From Fontibacillus phaseoli (GTDB taxonomy: Bacteria > Bacillota > Bacilli > Paenibacillales > Paenibacillaceae): a stretch of DNA of 64,000 nt. The translations under genes and the position numbers were made by a program. The stretch is taken from the NCBI RefSeq assembly GCF_003337355.1, contig NZ_QPJW01000001.1, positions 434,001 through 498,000 of the forward strand, read 5' to 3'. Below the pieces are notes generated by a model. It saw nothing but the letters and a program-made list of their open reading frames with translations, was not told the DNA's origin and did no database searches. Of this stretch, positions 18,246 through 27,174 are shown piece by piece. Position 1 is the first letter of the stretch. Each line of letters begins with the position of its first letter.

Positions 18246-19361
18246 ATGTTGGAATTTGATTTTGAAATGGAGAGCTTGGCTCAAATTAAAGTCATAGGCT
18301 GCGGCGGTGGCGGAAGCAATGCCGTAAACCGGATGATTGAAAACGGTGTTCAGGGGGTTGAGTTCATTACGGTGAACACGGACGCCCAGGCACTGCATTT
18401 GGCCAAATCCGAACATAAACTGCAAATTGGCGATAAACTGACGCGCGGCCTCGGTGCCGGTGCCAACCCTGATGTGGGCAAGAAGGCTGCGGAGGAATCC
18501 CGTGATCTGATCGCGAACACACTGAAGGGCGCCGATATGGTGTTCGTAACAGCCGGAATGGGCGGCGGAACCGGTACCGGTGCCGCGCCGGTCATCGCGG
18601 AAATCGCTAGAGAATGCGGAGCGCTTACCGTCGGAGTCGTAACGCGTCCGTTCACGTTTGAAGGACGCAAGCGTTCTTCGCAAGCCGACCTGGGCATTGA
18701 AGCACTGAAAGAAAAAGTAGATACCCTCATCGTCATTCCAAACGATCGGTTGTTGGAAATCGTCGATAAGAAAACGCCGATGCTGGAAGCGTTCCGTGAA
18801 GCGGATAACGTACTCCGTCAGGCTGTACAAGGCATTTCCGACTTGATCGCCGTACCGGGACTCATCAACCTTGACTTTGCTGACGTGAAAACCATCATGA
18901 CGGAGCGGGGTTCCGCACTCATGGGCATCGGACTTGCCACCGGCGAGAACCGCGCGGCCGAAGCTGCGCGTAAGGCGATTATGAGTCCTCTGCTTGAAAC
19001 GTCGATCGAAGGCGCCCGCGGCGTAATCATGAATATTACCGGCGGTGCGAACCTGTCGTTGTATGAAGTGAATGAAGCTGCCGAAATCGTAATCTCCGCT
19101 TCCGATCCGGAAGTAAACATGATCTTCGGTGCCATCATTGACGAGAACATGAAGGAAGATATTAAGGTTACGGTGATTGCGACCGGATTTGAGCATAAGG
19201 CGCCTCCAATGATTCCGGGCAGAAAACCTGCCGCCGGGACATCCGAGCCGCAAGAGAATCGCAATACGTCGTCTTCTGCGCTCCGTCCATTCGGTAATCA
19301 ACCGAGCGGAGACCAACTGGATATCCCGACTTTTCTCCGGAACCGCCGAAATAACGAATAG
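18246..19361 (+). CDS. ftsZ: Cell division protein FtsZ
   Basis: Tubulin-like GTPase of 371 residues that forms the division ring. [10 protein letters not shown] is at residues 106-115 and the T7-loop [11 protein letters not shown] is present. The variable linker leads to the C-terminal peptide DIPTFLRNR, which binds FtsA and SepF, and then a basic end. ATG at 18246 has GAGGGGGAG upstream; an in-frame ATG at 18225 lies within the ribosome site. It is terminated by a strong hairpin. Confidence 0.98.
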   Translation: MLEFDFEMESLAQIKVIGCGGGGSNAVNRMIENGVQGVEFITVNTDAQALHLAKSEHKLQIGDKLTRGLGAGANPDVGKKAAEESRDLIANTLKGADMVFVTAGMGGGTGTGAAPVIAEIARECGALTVGVVTRPFTFEGRKRSSQADLGIEALKEKVDTLIVIPNDRLLEIVDKKTPMLEAFREADNVLRQAVQGISDLIAVPGLINLDFADVKTIMTERGSALMGIGLATGENRAAEAARKAIMSPLLETSIEGARGVIMNITGGANLSLYEVNEAAEIVISASDPEVNMIFGAIIDENMKEDIKVTVIATGFEHKAPPMIPGRKPAAGTSEPQENRNTSSSALRPFGNQPSGDQLDIPTFLRNRRNNE

Positions 19362-19385
19362 ATGCTGTTCCATATGTCTTCCCCG

Positions 19386-19421
19386 AAGACCTTGCCCCTG
19401 TCCAGGAGCAAGGTCTTTTTT
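19386..19421 (+). terminator. Rho-independent terminator of ftsAZ
   Basis: AAGACCTTGC (19386-19395) pairs with GCAAGGTCTT (19408-19417), 12-base loop, followed by a run of T. It ends the division cluster. Confidence 0.9.
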
Positions 19422-19494
19422 CACTCTTGACTCTCCGGTTAGGGGAGCATTTATGCTTAGTTCAGAATCCAATGTGCGCACAGGAGGATTTGAA

Positions 19495-20319
19495 GTGTAC
19501 AAAATCGGGGTTTTCTCAAAAATGAACCGGGTTTCGATTAAGACGCTTCGTCATTACGATGAATTGGGGCTGTTACATCCCGCCTATGTCGAAGAATTTA
19601 CAGGCTATAGGTATTACTCGGCCGATCAAATGCCGCGCCTGCATCAGATTTTGGTTTTGAAAGAAGTCGGGTTATCGCTTCAGGAAATAAAACAGGCGTT
19701 GGAACCTTCGGCGACTAACGAGCAAATGGTAGCACTGCTTGAGAACAAGCGCTCCGAAGTGCTTCAGACTTTGATAGCCGAGCAGCAAAAGATACGGCGG
19801 ATTCAGCACCACCTAACTATGTTGCAAAAGGAGGATAACTGTATGAATAATGTGATTATCAAAGCATTGCCGGAGGTCATCGTCGCTTCACTCAGAAGAA
19901 CGGTGGCGAACTACGAGGCATTTAACTCGTTGTATCCGGAGATGGGGGCCTATATGACTTCCCAAAAAGTGAAGTGTGCCGAACCAGCTTACTGCTTTAC
20001 GCTTTTTCATGACGGGGAATACAAGGATCAAGACATCGATGTCGAAATTTGCGAAGCCGTAACCGAATACGGTAAAGATTCACAACAGATCAAATTCAAA
20101 AAAATCGATGCGGTCGAAACCGCGGCTTGTATTTTGCATCAGGGTTCGTACGAAACCATCGGGATCTCTTATGGTGCGCTGTTCAAATGGATCGAAGGGA
20201 ACGGATATGACGTGACCGGTTTGCCGAGAGAATCGTACATCGACGGAATCTGGAACAAAAATGATCCGGACGAATGGCTGACGGAAGTGCAAATTCCGGT
20301 GACGCCGGGCGAGAAATAA
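19495..20319 (+). CDS. MerR-family transcriptional regulator with GyrI-like effector domain
   Basis: The 274-residue protein has a MerR winged helix at residues 1-70 (IGVFSKMNRVSIKTLRHYDELGLL, GYRYYSADQMPRLHQI), a coiled-coil dimerisation helix to about 115, and a C-terminal domain of the GyrI/BmrR effector type (ETAACILHQGSYETIG, ESYIDGIWNKNDPDEWLTEVQIPV). This layout resembles BmrR/BltR regulators that bind hydrophobic compounds and activate efflux genes. The start is GTG at 19495 after AGGAGG. It stands alone between two terminators, so its target is not obvious from context. Confidence 0.88.
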   Translation: MYKIGVFSKMNRVSIKTLRHYDELGLLHPAYVEEFTGYRYYSADQMPRLHQILVLKEVGLSLQEIKQALEPSATNEQMVALLENKRSEVLQTLIAEQQKIRRIQHHLTMLQKEDNCMNNVIIKALPEVIVASLRRTVANYEAFNSLYPEMGAYMTSQKVKCAEPAYCFTLFHDGEYKDQDIDVEICEAVTEYGKDSQQIKFKKIDAVETAACILHQGSYETIGISYGALFKWIEGNGYDVTGLPRESYIDGIWNKNDPDEWLTEVQIPVTPGEK

Positions 20320-20334
20320 AAGTAATTAAGTGCG

Positions 20335-20361
20335 AGGCTTCCCCAAAAGGGAAGCCTTTTT
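20335..20361 (+). terminator. Terminator after the MerR gene
   Basis: AGGCTTCCC and GGGAAGCCT form a nine-base perfect stem with a five-base loop, followed by TTTT. Located 15 bases after the stop. Confidence 0.9.
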
Positions 20362-20383
20362 ATGAAGGACGAGATTGAAGCAA

Positions 20384-20412
20384 TTGACGATTTTCAGTTC
20401 ATATGGTATAAG
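20384..20412 (+). promoter_or_regulatory. Sigma-A-type promoter of the pullulanase gene
   Basis: TTGACG at 20384-20389, a 17-base spacer and TATAAG at 20407-20412, each five of six to consensus. It gives a leader of about 130 bases. Confidence 0.7.
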
Positions 20413-20414
20413 AA

Positions 20415-20429
20415 ATGCAAACGGTTTCA
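20415..20429 (+). promoter_or_regulatory. CcpA cre site upstream of the pullulanase gene
   Basis: ATGCAAACGGTTTCA matches the cre consensus WTGNAANCGNWNNCW at every fixed position and lies just after the -10, near the predicted transcription start, where CcpA would block initiation. Confidence 0.65.
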
Positions 20430-20492
20430 TGGAATTACGAACTTGGAAAGTATTAATTGTTGCTAAGGAAGGAGGAGAATATTTTTCACTTG

Positions 20493-20505
20493 TGCAATCG
20501 TTTGC
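20493..20505 (+). promoter_or_regulatory. Second cre-like site
   Basis: TGCAATCGTTTGC-type sequence: the core TGNAANCGNWNNC is matched, though both flanking W positions are G. It lies in the transcribed leader and may act as a roadblock site. Weaker than the upstream cre. Confidence 0.4.
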
Positions 20506-20550
20506 GCTAAAATTCGATTTTATTTGCAACGTCAAGGGAGGCAAGTTGGT

Positions 20551-23500
20551 ATGAATGTGAAATTGAAGTTAAAAGGAAAGGCTATATTTTCATTTTTTAT
20601 GATAATCTCGTTGATGTTTGGTTCCTTTGGATTCGGATTATCCGCGGAACAGGCCTCTGCCGACGCAGATCAAAGTCAGAGCTCCTCGGCTGACGACGGG
20701 ATCGCGATAGCGGATGGATTTCTGCGCATTCATTACAATGGGAATATCGAAGGCATGGGGTTATGGTTCTGGGGGGATGTAGCGGAACCGTCGGATGGGT
20801 GGTCTTCCGGTGCAAGCGCTTTCGACCCTGCGCAAGCCGATTTATATGGACACTATGTTGACGTCCGACTTGGCGAAGGTGCGAAGAAGGTCGGTTTTCT
20901 GGTGGTGCATCGGACTACGGGTGAGAAGGAAGGCGGAGACAAGAATCTGACGCTGCTATCTCCGGATGTGAACGAGGTATGGATTAAGTCCGGTTCGGAC
21001 CAGGTTTTTTCTTATGAGCCGGTGGATTTGCCGGGGAACACTGTAAGGATTCACTACACTCGCGATGACCAGAATTATGATATCTATGGCCTTTGGCTCT
21101 GGGGAGATGTAGCGATGCCCTCCGATGGTTGGCCCGGCGGGGCAACTCCATTTGTGGCAGAGCAAACCGACCGATATGGCGCTTATGTGGATGTTCCGCT
21201 TCAACCGAATGCCAAAAAGATCAGTTTCCTGGTCGTCAACCGCAATAACGGAGACGAGAAGGATGGCGGTGACAAAGTTTTCAGTCTTGCCGACCGCTAC
21301 AACCGCCTATGGATTAAGCAGGGCGACAACAATGTCTACGTCTCTCCTTATGGAGAAGTTCCGGTGGGGCTCGTATCGGCGGAAGTCTTGTCCGAAAGCA
21401 AATTATTGCTGGGCTTTACGATGACTGACGGCTTGGATCCGGAATCCTTGAAAAATGAATTGGCGATCAAGGACATCCAGGGGAACGAAATCCCTGCCGT
21501 GCAGGCGGGTATTGTCAGCGCCAGCGCGGTGGAAGTGGAAGTTTCCGGCAGCAGCCTGCTTGCTCATCTTCCGCTTAGTGTGACCTACTCCGGCAGAACG
21601 GTTGCGGCTACCACAGGCTGGCGGATGCTGGATGAGGTGTTTTATTATGACGGGAACGATCTGGGGGCGACCTATCATGACGGAGGCGTCGCCTTCAAGC
21701 TCTGGGCCCCGACGGCCAGCTCAGTTACGGCAAGCGTATATGACAAAGACGATGCGACCCGTTACATAGGCAGCATCGACCTGAGTTTAGGCGAGCAGGG
21801 CGTATGGACGGCCGAGGCAGTCCCGTCCGACTTTCAGATCTCCGATTTGAAGGGATACTTTTATCAGTACTATGTCACAAATCAGGGAGTAACAAAAGCC
21901 GTGCTTGATCCATATGCCAAGTCAATGGCTCCATTCCGGGTGGATACGAGCGGGAAAGCTGGTTCCGATGGAGATATCGTAGGGAAAGCAGCGATTGTGA
22001 ATTTGAACGGTACCGATCCTGATGAATACGGCTACGCACAAATCGACGGTTATGAGCAGCGGGAGGATGCCGTCATCTGGGAAATTCACGTCCGGGACTT
22101 CACTTCCGACCCATCGGTTGAAGGGGACCTGAATGGAAGATGGGGCTCCTATAAGGCATTTGGCGATAAACTGGATTATTTAAAATCCCTGGGAGTTACC
22201 CATGTCCAGCTGATGCCCGTCATGGCATGGTATTACGGTGACGAGACGAGCATAGGGGAGAGAGAACTCGACTATTCGGCTCAAGGGAACGAATACAACT
22301 GGGGGTATGATCCGCATAACTATTTTTCTCCGGATGGAGCTTATTCTGAAAACCCTGCCGACCCGCAACTGCGGATCGAAGAACTGAAAGGGCTAATCGA
22401 TGCGGTACATGATGCCGGCATGGGCGTTATTCTTGATGTGGTATATACGCATATGGCCAAAGCCGATTTCCTGAACGATATTGTGCCGGGTTATTACGCT
22501 TGGAAAGATGCGAACGGAAACAATGTGGGGGGCTTTGGGAATAACCTGGCGACGAACCACAAAATGGCCGAAAAATTAATGGTAGATTCCGTGAAGTATT
22601 GGTTCGACGAATATAAAATCGACGGCATGCGCTGGGATATGATGGGCGATGCTACTTATGAAGCCGTTCAGCACGCTTACGACGAAGCGGCCAAGATCAA
22701 TCCGGATGCCCTCTTTATTGGGGAAGGCTGGCGGACGTTCAGCGGGGGGATCGCGGAACCTGCACTTGACGGACATGGCGCCACCCAGGACTGGATGAAT
22801 CAAACGGATAACGTCGGCGTTTTCTCCGACGAAATTCGCAATGAATTGAAGTCCGGCTACGGCTCTGAAGGTGAACCCCGGTTTATTACGGGCGGAGCAA
22901 GACCGATTGAGAGTATCTTCAATAACATCAAAGCGCAGCCTTCCAATACGCCGGCGGATGATCCGGGGGATATGGTTTCCTATATCGAGGCGCATGACAA
23001 CCTGCCGCTCTATGATGTCATCGCTCAGTCGATCAAAAAAGATCCGGCGGTACCGGCCAATGACCTGGAAATCCACAAGCGTATCCGGCTGGGGAATTTG
23101 CTGATTATGACTTCCCAGGGAAGTGCTTTCCTTCATGCAGGGCAAGAATACGGCCGGACCAAGCAGTGGAAAGGCGATGGGGCGCCGGAGCAAAAATATC
23201 ATGAACTGAAAGATGAATCAGGACATTCCTTTGGGTATTTCGTGCACGACTCCTACGATTCTTCCGATGCGATCAATATGTTCGACTGGGCCAAAGCGAC
23301 GGATGCGAAGACGTACCCTGTCAATCATATTACCCGGGAGTATACCAGCGGCCTGATCTCGTTGAGAAAGTCAACGAATGCCTTCACTCTCGGGAATGCC
23401 GGTCTTGTGGATCAAAATATCACGCTGATCGACTCGCCGGAAATTGCTGAGAGCGATAAGATCATCGCCTACAAAAACAAAGCCACTGACGGCAGCGGAA

Positions 23501-25155
23501 ACTATTATGTATTCGTGAACGCGGACAGCGTGCCACGAACGCTGACCTTGCAGGTAAATTTAACCGAGGGTAAAGTTCTTGTCGATAATGATGAAGCCGG
23601 TAGCATTGGGGTGACGGAACCTTCCGGTTTCCGGCTTACCTCGAGCTCCATCACTCTTGAGCCTCTGACGGCGGTTGTGATTAATAAACAGGATTCCGGG
23701 GGCGGCAATCCGGGGAATCCGGACCCGGGCAACGGAGGCGGAGGAACCGGGACGACGTCCTCAGGCTCTGCTTCTTCTTCACAGACGGCAAAGGATAGTG
23801 CACTGGAATCCTTAAAGAAGCAACTTGACGCATTGCCTTCGGGCACAGCCGAGGCAGCGGAAAAAATTGTGAAAGAGCTTGATAAACTTGGTACGGTTGC
23901 TTCCCTCGAGCGAACCGATAAAGACGGAAAGAAAATCATAGGCTTGAAAGCGGTAGAATTTCAGTCCGCATTAGACCGACTGACGAAAGGTTTGGATTTG
24001 GCAGAGCAACATTTAGGTGGAAATGCCGGGTTGTTGAATAACATTAAATCGGCTGCGGGCATGGTCATCGACATCGGGGGACTGACGACGGATACGGTGG
24101 AACTCTCACTGCCGGGTCCTTACCTTGCGAAGCTGAAGGACGCCGGAATTGCCCTGAAAGTTCGGACAGCGAACGCGATGATCAGTATTCCCGCAGGCAC
24201 GGGAGCGACCGGAATGGATCTTTCCCAATTGCAGGAGATGACACTCGGGTTTGCTCCGGTTAGCGGGACGGAATCGCAAAGATTGCTATCAAACGCGGAA
24301 ATCGGTGATCGGGCTCTGAAGCCGGCCGGAAAGATCATCTCTTTCACAGGCTTTACCGTTGATGCTTCCGGCAATGGCAATTCAATTACGGCATTCGACG
24401 GGCCTGTAGTACTGTCGTTGACGATGACGGCGGAGGAGATGAAAAGTCTCGGCGATAAGAGAAAATCCGGCTTATATCAGATGGACGATGACGGCTTCGT
24501 TCAATTCCGCGGCGGCAAGTTCGAGAACGGTGGGTTCGTCTCTGAAATTTTGGACACCGGCTATTATACCGTCATGGAATCAGTCAAAACGTTCAAGGAT
24601 TCTGCGGATACCTGGGCAAAAGAGTATATTGAGATTTCAGTGGCCAGAGGCATCACTACAGGAATCGATAAGGAGCACTTTGCCCCGCAAGCGGCGGTGA
24701 CAAGGGGACAAATGGCGGTCTTCCTGGGCAGGGCTTTGAAGCTCGACGAAGCAAGCGCGGGGAACGTAACTTTTACCGATGTGGACCCCGATGCCTACTA
24801 CCACGGCTTTATAGCTGCCATGAAGCAGGCCGGGATTCTCGCAGGTTATGAAGACGGCAGCTTCCGGCCGGATCAAAAAGTGACCCGGGAAGAAATGCTT
24901 ACCATGGTGATGAAAGCTCACGAATATACTAAAGAAAAAAATGTTGCCGGCCTGCCGATAGCGACTCCATCTTCCGCATCCTTTGCGGACGAAGGGGATA
25001 TCAGTAATTTTGCGCTTGGCTTCGTGAAAGCGGCAAGGGAACTCGGACTGATCAGCGGAACGCCGGAGGGCAAATTTGCTCCGCAGGATACAGCGACCCG
25101 GGATCAGATGGCGAAAGTGTTGACCATGCTTATGGAAATAACAGGACAATTCTAA
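20551..25155 (+). CDS. Secreted SLH-anchored pullulanase (GH13)
   Basis: A 1534-residue exported debranching enzyme predicted to cleave alpha-1,6 bonds of pullulan or starch at the cell surface. A signal peptide covers residues 1-35. Two pullulanase-associated (CBM41-like) domains follow at about 48-145 and 155-255, then a CBM48-like segment near 370-480. The GH13 barrel shows YNWGYDP (from 582), DVVYTH (from 629), nucleophile Asp696 in DGMRWDMMG, acid Glu725 in FIGEGW, and HDN at 815-817. A Gly/Pro/Ser linker and an unassigned domain precede three SLH repeats starting near 1348, 1408 and 1478. ATG at 20551 follows AGGGAGG. Confidence 0.93.
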   Translation: MNVKLKLKGKAIFSFFMIISLMFGSFGFGLSAEQASADADQSQSSSADDGIAIADGFLRIHYNGNIEGMGLWFWGDVAEPSDGWSSGASAFDPAQADLYGHYVDVRLGEGAKKVGFLVVHRTTGEKEGGDKNLTLLSPDVNEVWIKSGSDQVFSYEPVDLPGNTVRIHYTRDDQNYDIYGLWLWGDVAMPSDGWPGGATPFVAEQTDRYGAYVDVPLQPNAKKISFLVVNRNNGDEKDGGDKVFSLADRYNRLWIKQGDNNVYVSPYGEVPVGLVSAEVLSESKLLLGFTMTDGLDPESLKNELAIKDIQGNEIPAVQAGIVSASAVEVEVSGSSLLAHLPLSVTYSGRTVAATTGWRMLDEVFYYDGNDLGATYHDGGVAFKLWAPTASSVTASVYDKDDATRYIGSIDLSLGEQGVWTAEAVPSDFQISDLKGYFYQYYVTNQGVTKAVLDPYAKSMAPFRVDTSGKAGSDGDIVGKAAIVNLNGTDPDEYGYAQIDGYEQREDAVIWEIHVRDFTSDPSVEGDLNGRWGSYKAFGDKLDYLKSLGVTHVQLMPVMAWYYGDETSIGERELDYSAQGNEYNWGYDPHNYFSPDGAYSENPADPQLRIEELKGLIDAVHDAGMGVILDVVYTHMAKADFLNDIVPGYYAWKDANGNNVGGFGNNLATNHKMAEKLMVDSVKYWFDEYKIDGMRWDMMGDATYEAVQHAYDEAAKINPDALFIGEGWRTFSGGIAEPALDGHGATQDWMNQTDNVGVFSDEIRNELKSGYGSEGEPRFITGGARPIESIFNNIKAQPSNTPADDPGDMVSYIEAHDNLPLYDVIAQSIKKDPAVPANDLEIHKRIRLGNLLIMTSQGSAFLHAGQEYGRTKQWKGDGAPEQKYHELKDESGHSFGYFVHDSYDSSDAINMFDWAKATDAKTYPVNHITREYTSGLISLRKSTNAFTLGNAGLVDQNITLIDSPEIAESDKIIAYKNKATDGSGNYYVFVNADSVPRTLTLQVNLTEGKVLVDNDEAGSIGVTEPSGFRLTSSSITLEPLTAVVINKQDSGGGNPGNPDPGNGGGGTGTTSSGSASSSQTAKDSALESLKKQLDALPSGTAEAAEKIVKELDKLGTVASLERTDKDGKKIIGLKAVEFQSALDRLTKGLDLAEQHLGGNAGLLNNIKSAAGMVIDIGGLTTDTVELSLPGPYLAKLKDAGIALKVRTANAMISIPAGTGATGMDLSQLQEMTLGFAPVSGTESQRLLSNAEIGDRALKPAGKIISFTGFTVDASGNGNSITAFDGPVVLSLTMTAEEMKSLGDKRKSGLYQMDDDGFVQFRGGKFENGGFVSEILDTGYYTVMESVKTFKDSADTWAKEYIEISVARGITTGIDKEHFAPQAAVTRGQMAVFLGRALKLDEASAGNVTFTDVDPDAYYHGFIAAMKQAGILAGYEDGSFRPDQKVTREEMLTMVMKAHEYTKEKNVAGLPIATPSSASFADEGDISNFALGFVKAARELGLISGTPEGKFAPQDTATRDQMAKVLTMLMEITGQF

Positions 25156-25172
25156 AAAAGCATAAGTGAATG

Positions 25173-25220
25173 AGAACCGGCTCAAGGATAAAGGAGAACC
25201 TTGGGCCGGTTCTTCCTTTT
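25173..25220 (+). terminator. Terminator after the pullulanase gene
   Basis: AGAACCGGCTCAAGG pairs with CCTTGGGCCGGTTCT (14 of 15), followed by TCCTTTT. Confidence 0.85.
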
Positions 25221-25240
25221 GCGCCGCTCTATCTTTCGCG

Positions 25241-25307
25241 CTCGACAAAATTAGTGGACTCCCGCCTTCAATTTTAGACAGACTTTACATATGGAAGTCT
25301 TTATACT
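25241..25307 (+). promoter_or_regulatory. Spo0A-type spoIIG promoter
   Basis: TATACT at 25302-25307 is a good sigma-A -10. The nearest good -35, TAGACA at 25275-25280, is 21 bases away, close to the unusually long (22-base) spacer known for the Bacillus spoIIG promoter. Two 0A-box-like sequences, each one mismatch from TTCGACA, are CTCGACA at 25241-25247 and TTAGACA at 25274-25280; the second overlaps the -35. Spacing between boxes is 33 bases, about three helical turns. Confidence 0.6.
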
Positions 25308-25375
25308 GAGAACCATCTCCACGTCATAGGCAAATAGATTCTAGTAGAGAACGGGTTCAGGCGGGTGATGGAGTC

Positions 25376-26320
25376 TTGGTTGTATATCTGGATCTTATTT
25401 TTTTAATGAACCTGCTGATCGATGGAAGCCTTCTGGCTGTAACCGCATGGATGAGGAAGCGGAAAGTTGTCGTTTGGCGGCTGGTCCTTTCCGCGGCGGT
25501 CGGAGCGTCTTATGTAGTAATGATGTTTTTGCCGGAACTTACATTTTTGTTTACTTTTTTAGTCAAGTTCCTGTTTTCCGTCGTCATGCTATGGATCGCA
25601 TTCGGCTTTGGCAGCCTGCAAAACTATTTGCGGAATTTAGGGGCGTTCTACATCGTCAACTTTGCGGCAGCGGGAGGTATTCTGGGAATCCATTACTTAC
25701 TGCAAAACTCCGGAGAGCTTTGGAACGGAATCTGGTATTCCGCCTCGGGGGGCATGGGGTTCTCGCTGCAAATCGGAACCTTGTTTACATTGGCCGCATT
25801 TTTTGCCGTATTGATTTGGTTCAAACTGGTCATGTCTTCGCGTAGAAGGCAGGAGTTGATCTCTTCTTATCTTGCTGACGTGAAGGTCCGGATCGGGGAA
25901 GCGGAGATTTGCTGCACCGGGCTGATCGATACCGGCAATCAATTAACCGATCCGCTGAGTCGGCTGCCGGTAATGGTGATGGAGACCTCGTTATGGCATG
26001 AGTTTTTGCCGGATGCTTCATCCGGGTCAGAGTCGGGAAATCAGGCGGACAACCTTATTCTGGAATGGTCGGAGGATGAGTCCTTTCCCTGGCGGGACCG
26101 TTTGCGGCTCGTCCCTTACCGCGGGGTGAACAAAGGCTCGCAGTTTATGCTTGCCCTTAAGCCGGACGAAGTGATCGTTACCCTCGAAAGCCGGGAAATC
26201 AGCACCTCACGCGTGCTCATCGGATTGGACGGGGGGATATTATCGTCGGAGGGTGCTTACCGGGCTATCATACACCCTTCATTGACGGGTGATGCCATGG
26301 GGGCGCAACAGGCCGGCTAA
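25376..26320 (+). CDS. spoIIGA: Sigma-E processing aspartic protease SpoIIGA
   Basis: Mother-cell membrane protease of 314 residues that cleaves pro-sigma-E when triggered by SpoIIR. The N-terminal half has five hydrophobic segments (VVYLDLIFLMNLLIDGSLL and onward); the C-terminal half is an aspartic-protease-like domain with the active-site motif GLIDTGNQLTDPLS. The start is TTG at 25376, giving the family N-terminus VYLDLIFLMN; the ribosome site (GGTGATGGAG) is tight, so the exact start is slightly uncertain. It precedes its substrate gene sigE by 42 bases. Confidence 0.95.
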   Translation: MVVYLDLIFLMNLLIDGSLLAVTAWMRKRKVVVWRLVLSAAVGASYVVMMFLPELTFLFTFLVKFLFSVVMLWIAFGFGSLQNYLRNLGAFYIVNFAAAGGILGIHYLLQNSGELWNGIWYSASGGMGFSLQIGTLFTLAAFFAVLIWFKLVMSSRRRQELISSYLADVKVRIGEAEICCTGLIDTGNQLTDPLSRLPVMVMETSLWHEFLPDASSGSESGNQADNLILEWSEDESFPWRDRLRLVPYRGVNKGSQFMLALKPDEVIVTLESREISTSRVLIGLDGGILSSEGAYRAIIHPSLTGDAMGAQQAG

Positions 26321-26362
26321 GGCCGGAAATACGGGAAAGTAATATGGGAGGAAAAAGAAGCC

Positions 26363-27085
26363 ATGCGTGTAAAATGGAAACTGATGCTGCAGCTGCAGTA
26401 CTACCGGATATTGTTTTTATTCGGACTGAAAAGCGAAGAAATCTATTATATCGGCGGAAGCGAAGCGCTGCCGCCTCCATTGACGCGTGAGGAAGAAGAA
26501 TATTTGCTGCAGCGGCTGTCTACCGGGGATGCCGCGATCAGGGCGATGCTGATCGAGCGGAATCTTCGGCTGGTTGTATATATTGCCCGAAAATTCGAGA
26601 ATACGGGGATCAATATCGAGGATCTTGTTTCGATCGGTACGATCGGGCTGATCAAGGCCGTGAACACGTTCGATCCGGAGAAAAAAATCAAGTTGGCGAC
26701 CTATGCGTCCCGCTGCATCGAAAACGAGATCTTGATGTATTTGCGCCGGAACAGCAAAATCCGGACGGAAGTCTCTTTCGACGAGCCGCTGAACATCGAT
26801 TGGGACGGCAACGAGTTGCTACTCTCCGACGTGCTCGGCACAGAGAATGACACCATTTACCGCAACATCGAGGAGCAGGTTGATCGCAAGCTGCTGCACA
26901 AGGCGCTCGACAAGCTGAGCGAACGGGAGCGGATGATTATGGAGCTTCGATTCGGCCTCGTCGACGGCGACGAAAAAACGCAAAAAGACGTGGCGGATCT
27001 TCTCGGGATCTCCCAATCTTACATTTCGCGGCTGGAAAAACGGATCATCAAGCGGCTCCGTAAGGAATTCAACAAGATGGTGTAG
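26363..27085 (+). CDS. sigE: RNA polymerase sigma-E factor (pro-form)
   Basis: Early mother-cell sporulation sigma factor of 240 residues. The first 27 or so residues form the pro-sequence removed by SpoIIGA ([18 protein letters not shown] at the junction). Region 2 ([33 protein letters not shown]) and region 4 ([30 protein letters not shown]) are intact. ATG at 26363 follows GGGAGGAAAA. It shares the spoIIG promoter with spoIIGA. Confidence 0.98.
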   Translation: MRVKWKLMLQLQYYRILFLFGLKSEEIYYIGGSEALPPPLTREEEEYLLQRLSTGDAAIRAMLIERNLRLVVYIARKFENTGINIEDLVSIGTIGLIKAVNTFDPEKKIKLATYASRCIENEILMYLRRNSKIRTEVSFDEPLNIDWDGNELLLSDVLGTENDTIYRNIEEQVDRKLLHKALDKLSERERMIMELRFGLVDGDEKTQKDVADLLGISQSYISRLEKRIIKRLRKEFNKMV

Positions 27086-27111
27086 GCGGAGTGGGCATGG
27101 AGTAAATTCAG

Positions 27112-27139
27112 GAATAAAAATACAGTCCCGGGAGATAAT
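27112..27139 (+). promoter_or_regulatory. Forespore (sigma-F/sigma-G) promoter of sigG
   Basis: GAATA at 27112-27116 fits the sigma-G -35 GHATR and four of five positions of the sigma-F -35; GGAGATAAT at 27131-27139 fits the sigma-F -10 GGNNANANT. Overlapping GATAATG resembles the sigma-G -10 CATWMTA (five of seven). Bacillus sigG is transcribed by sigma-F and autoregulated by sigma-G, consistent with an overlapping site. Confidence 0.5.
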
Positions 27140-27174
27140 GATCATTAATGTTTCTCCTTGGGAGGTAAGACTTG

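Noticed and set aside
18198-19502. 434-codon minus-strand frame opposite ftsZ
   Set aside because: It is antisense to a certain gene, low in hydrophobic pattern and full of Arg/His from reversed codons; no ribosome site.
20492-20554. 20-codon GTG frame whose stop overlaps the pullulanase ATG
   Set aside because: Suggestive of a leader peptide, but the nearest ribosome-like site is about 16 bases away and the frame also coincides with a cre-like site.
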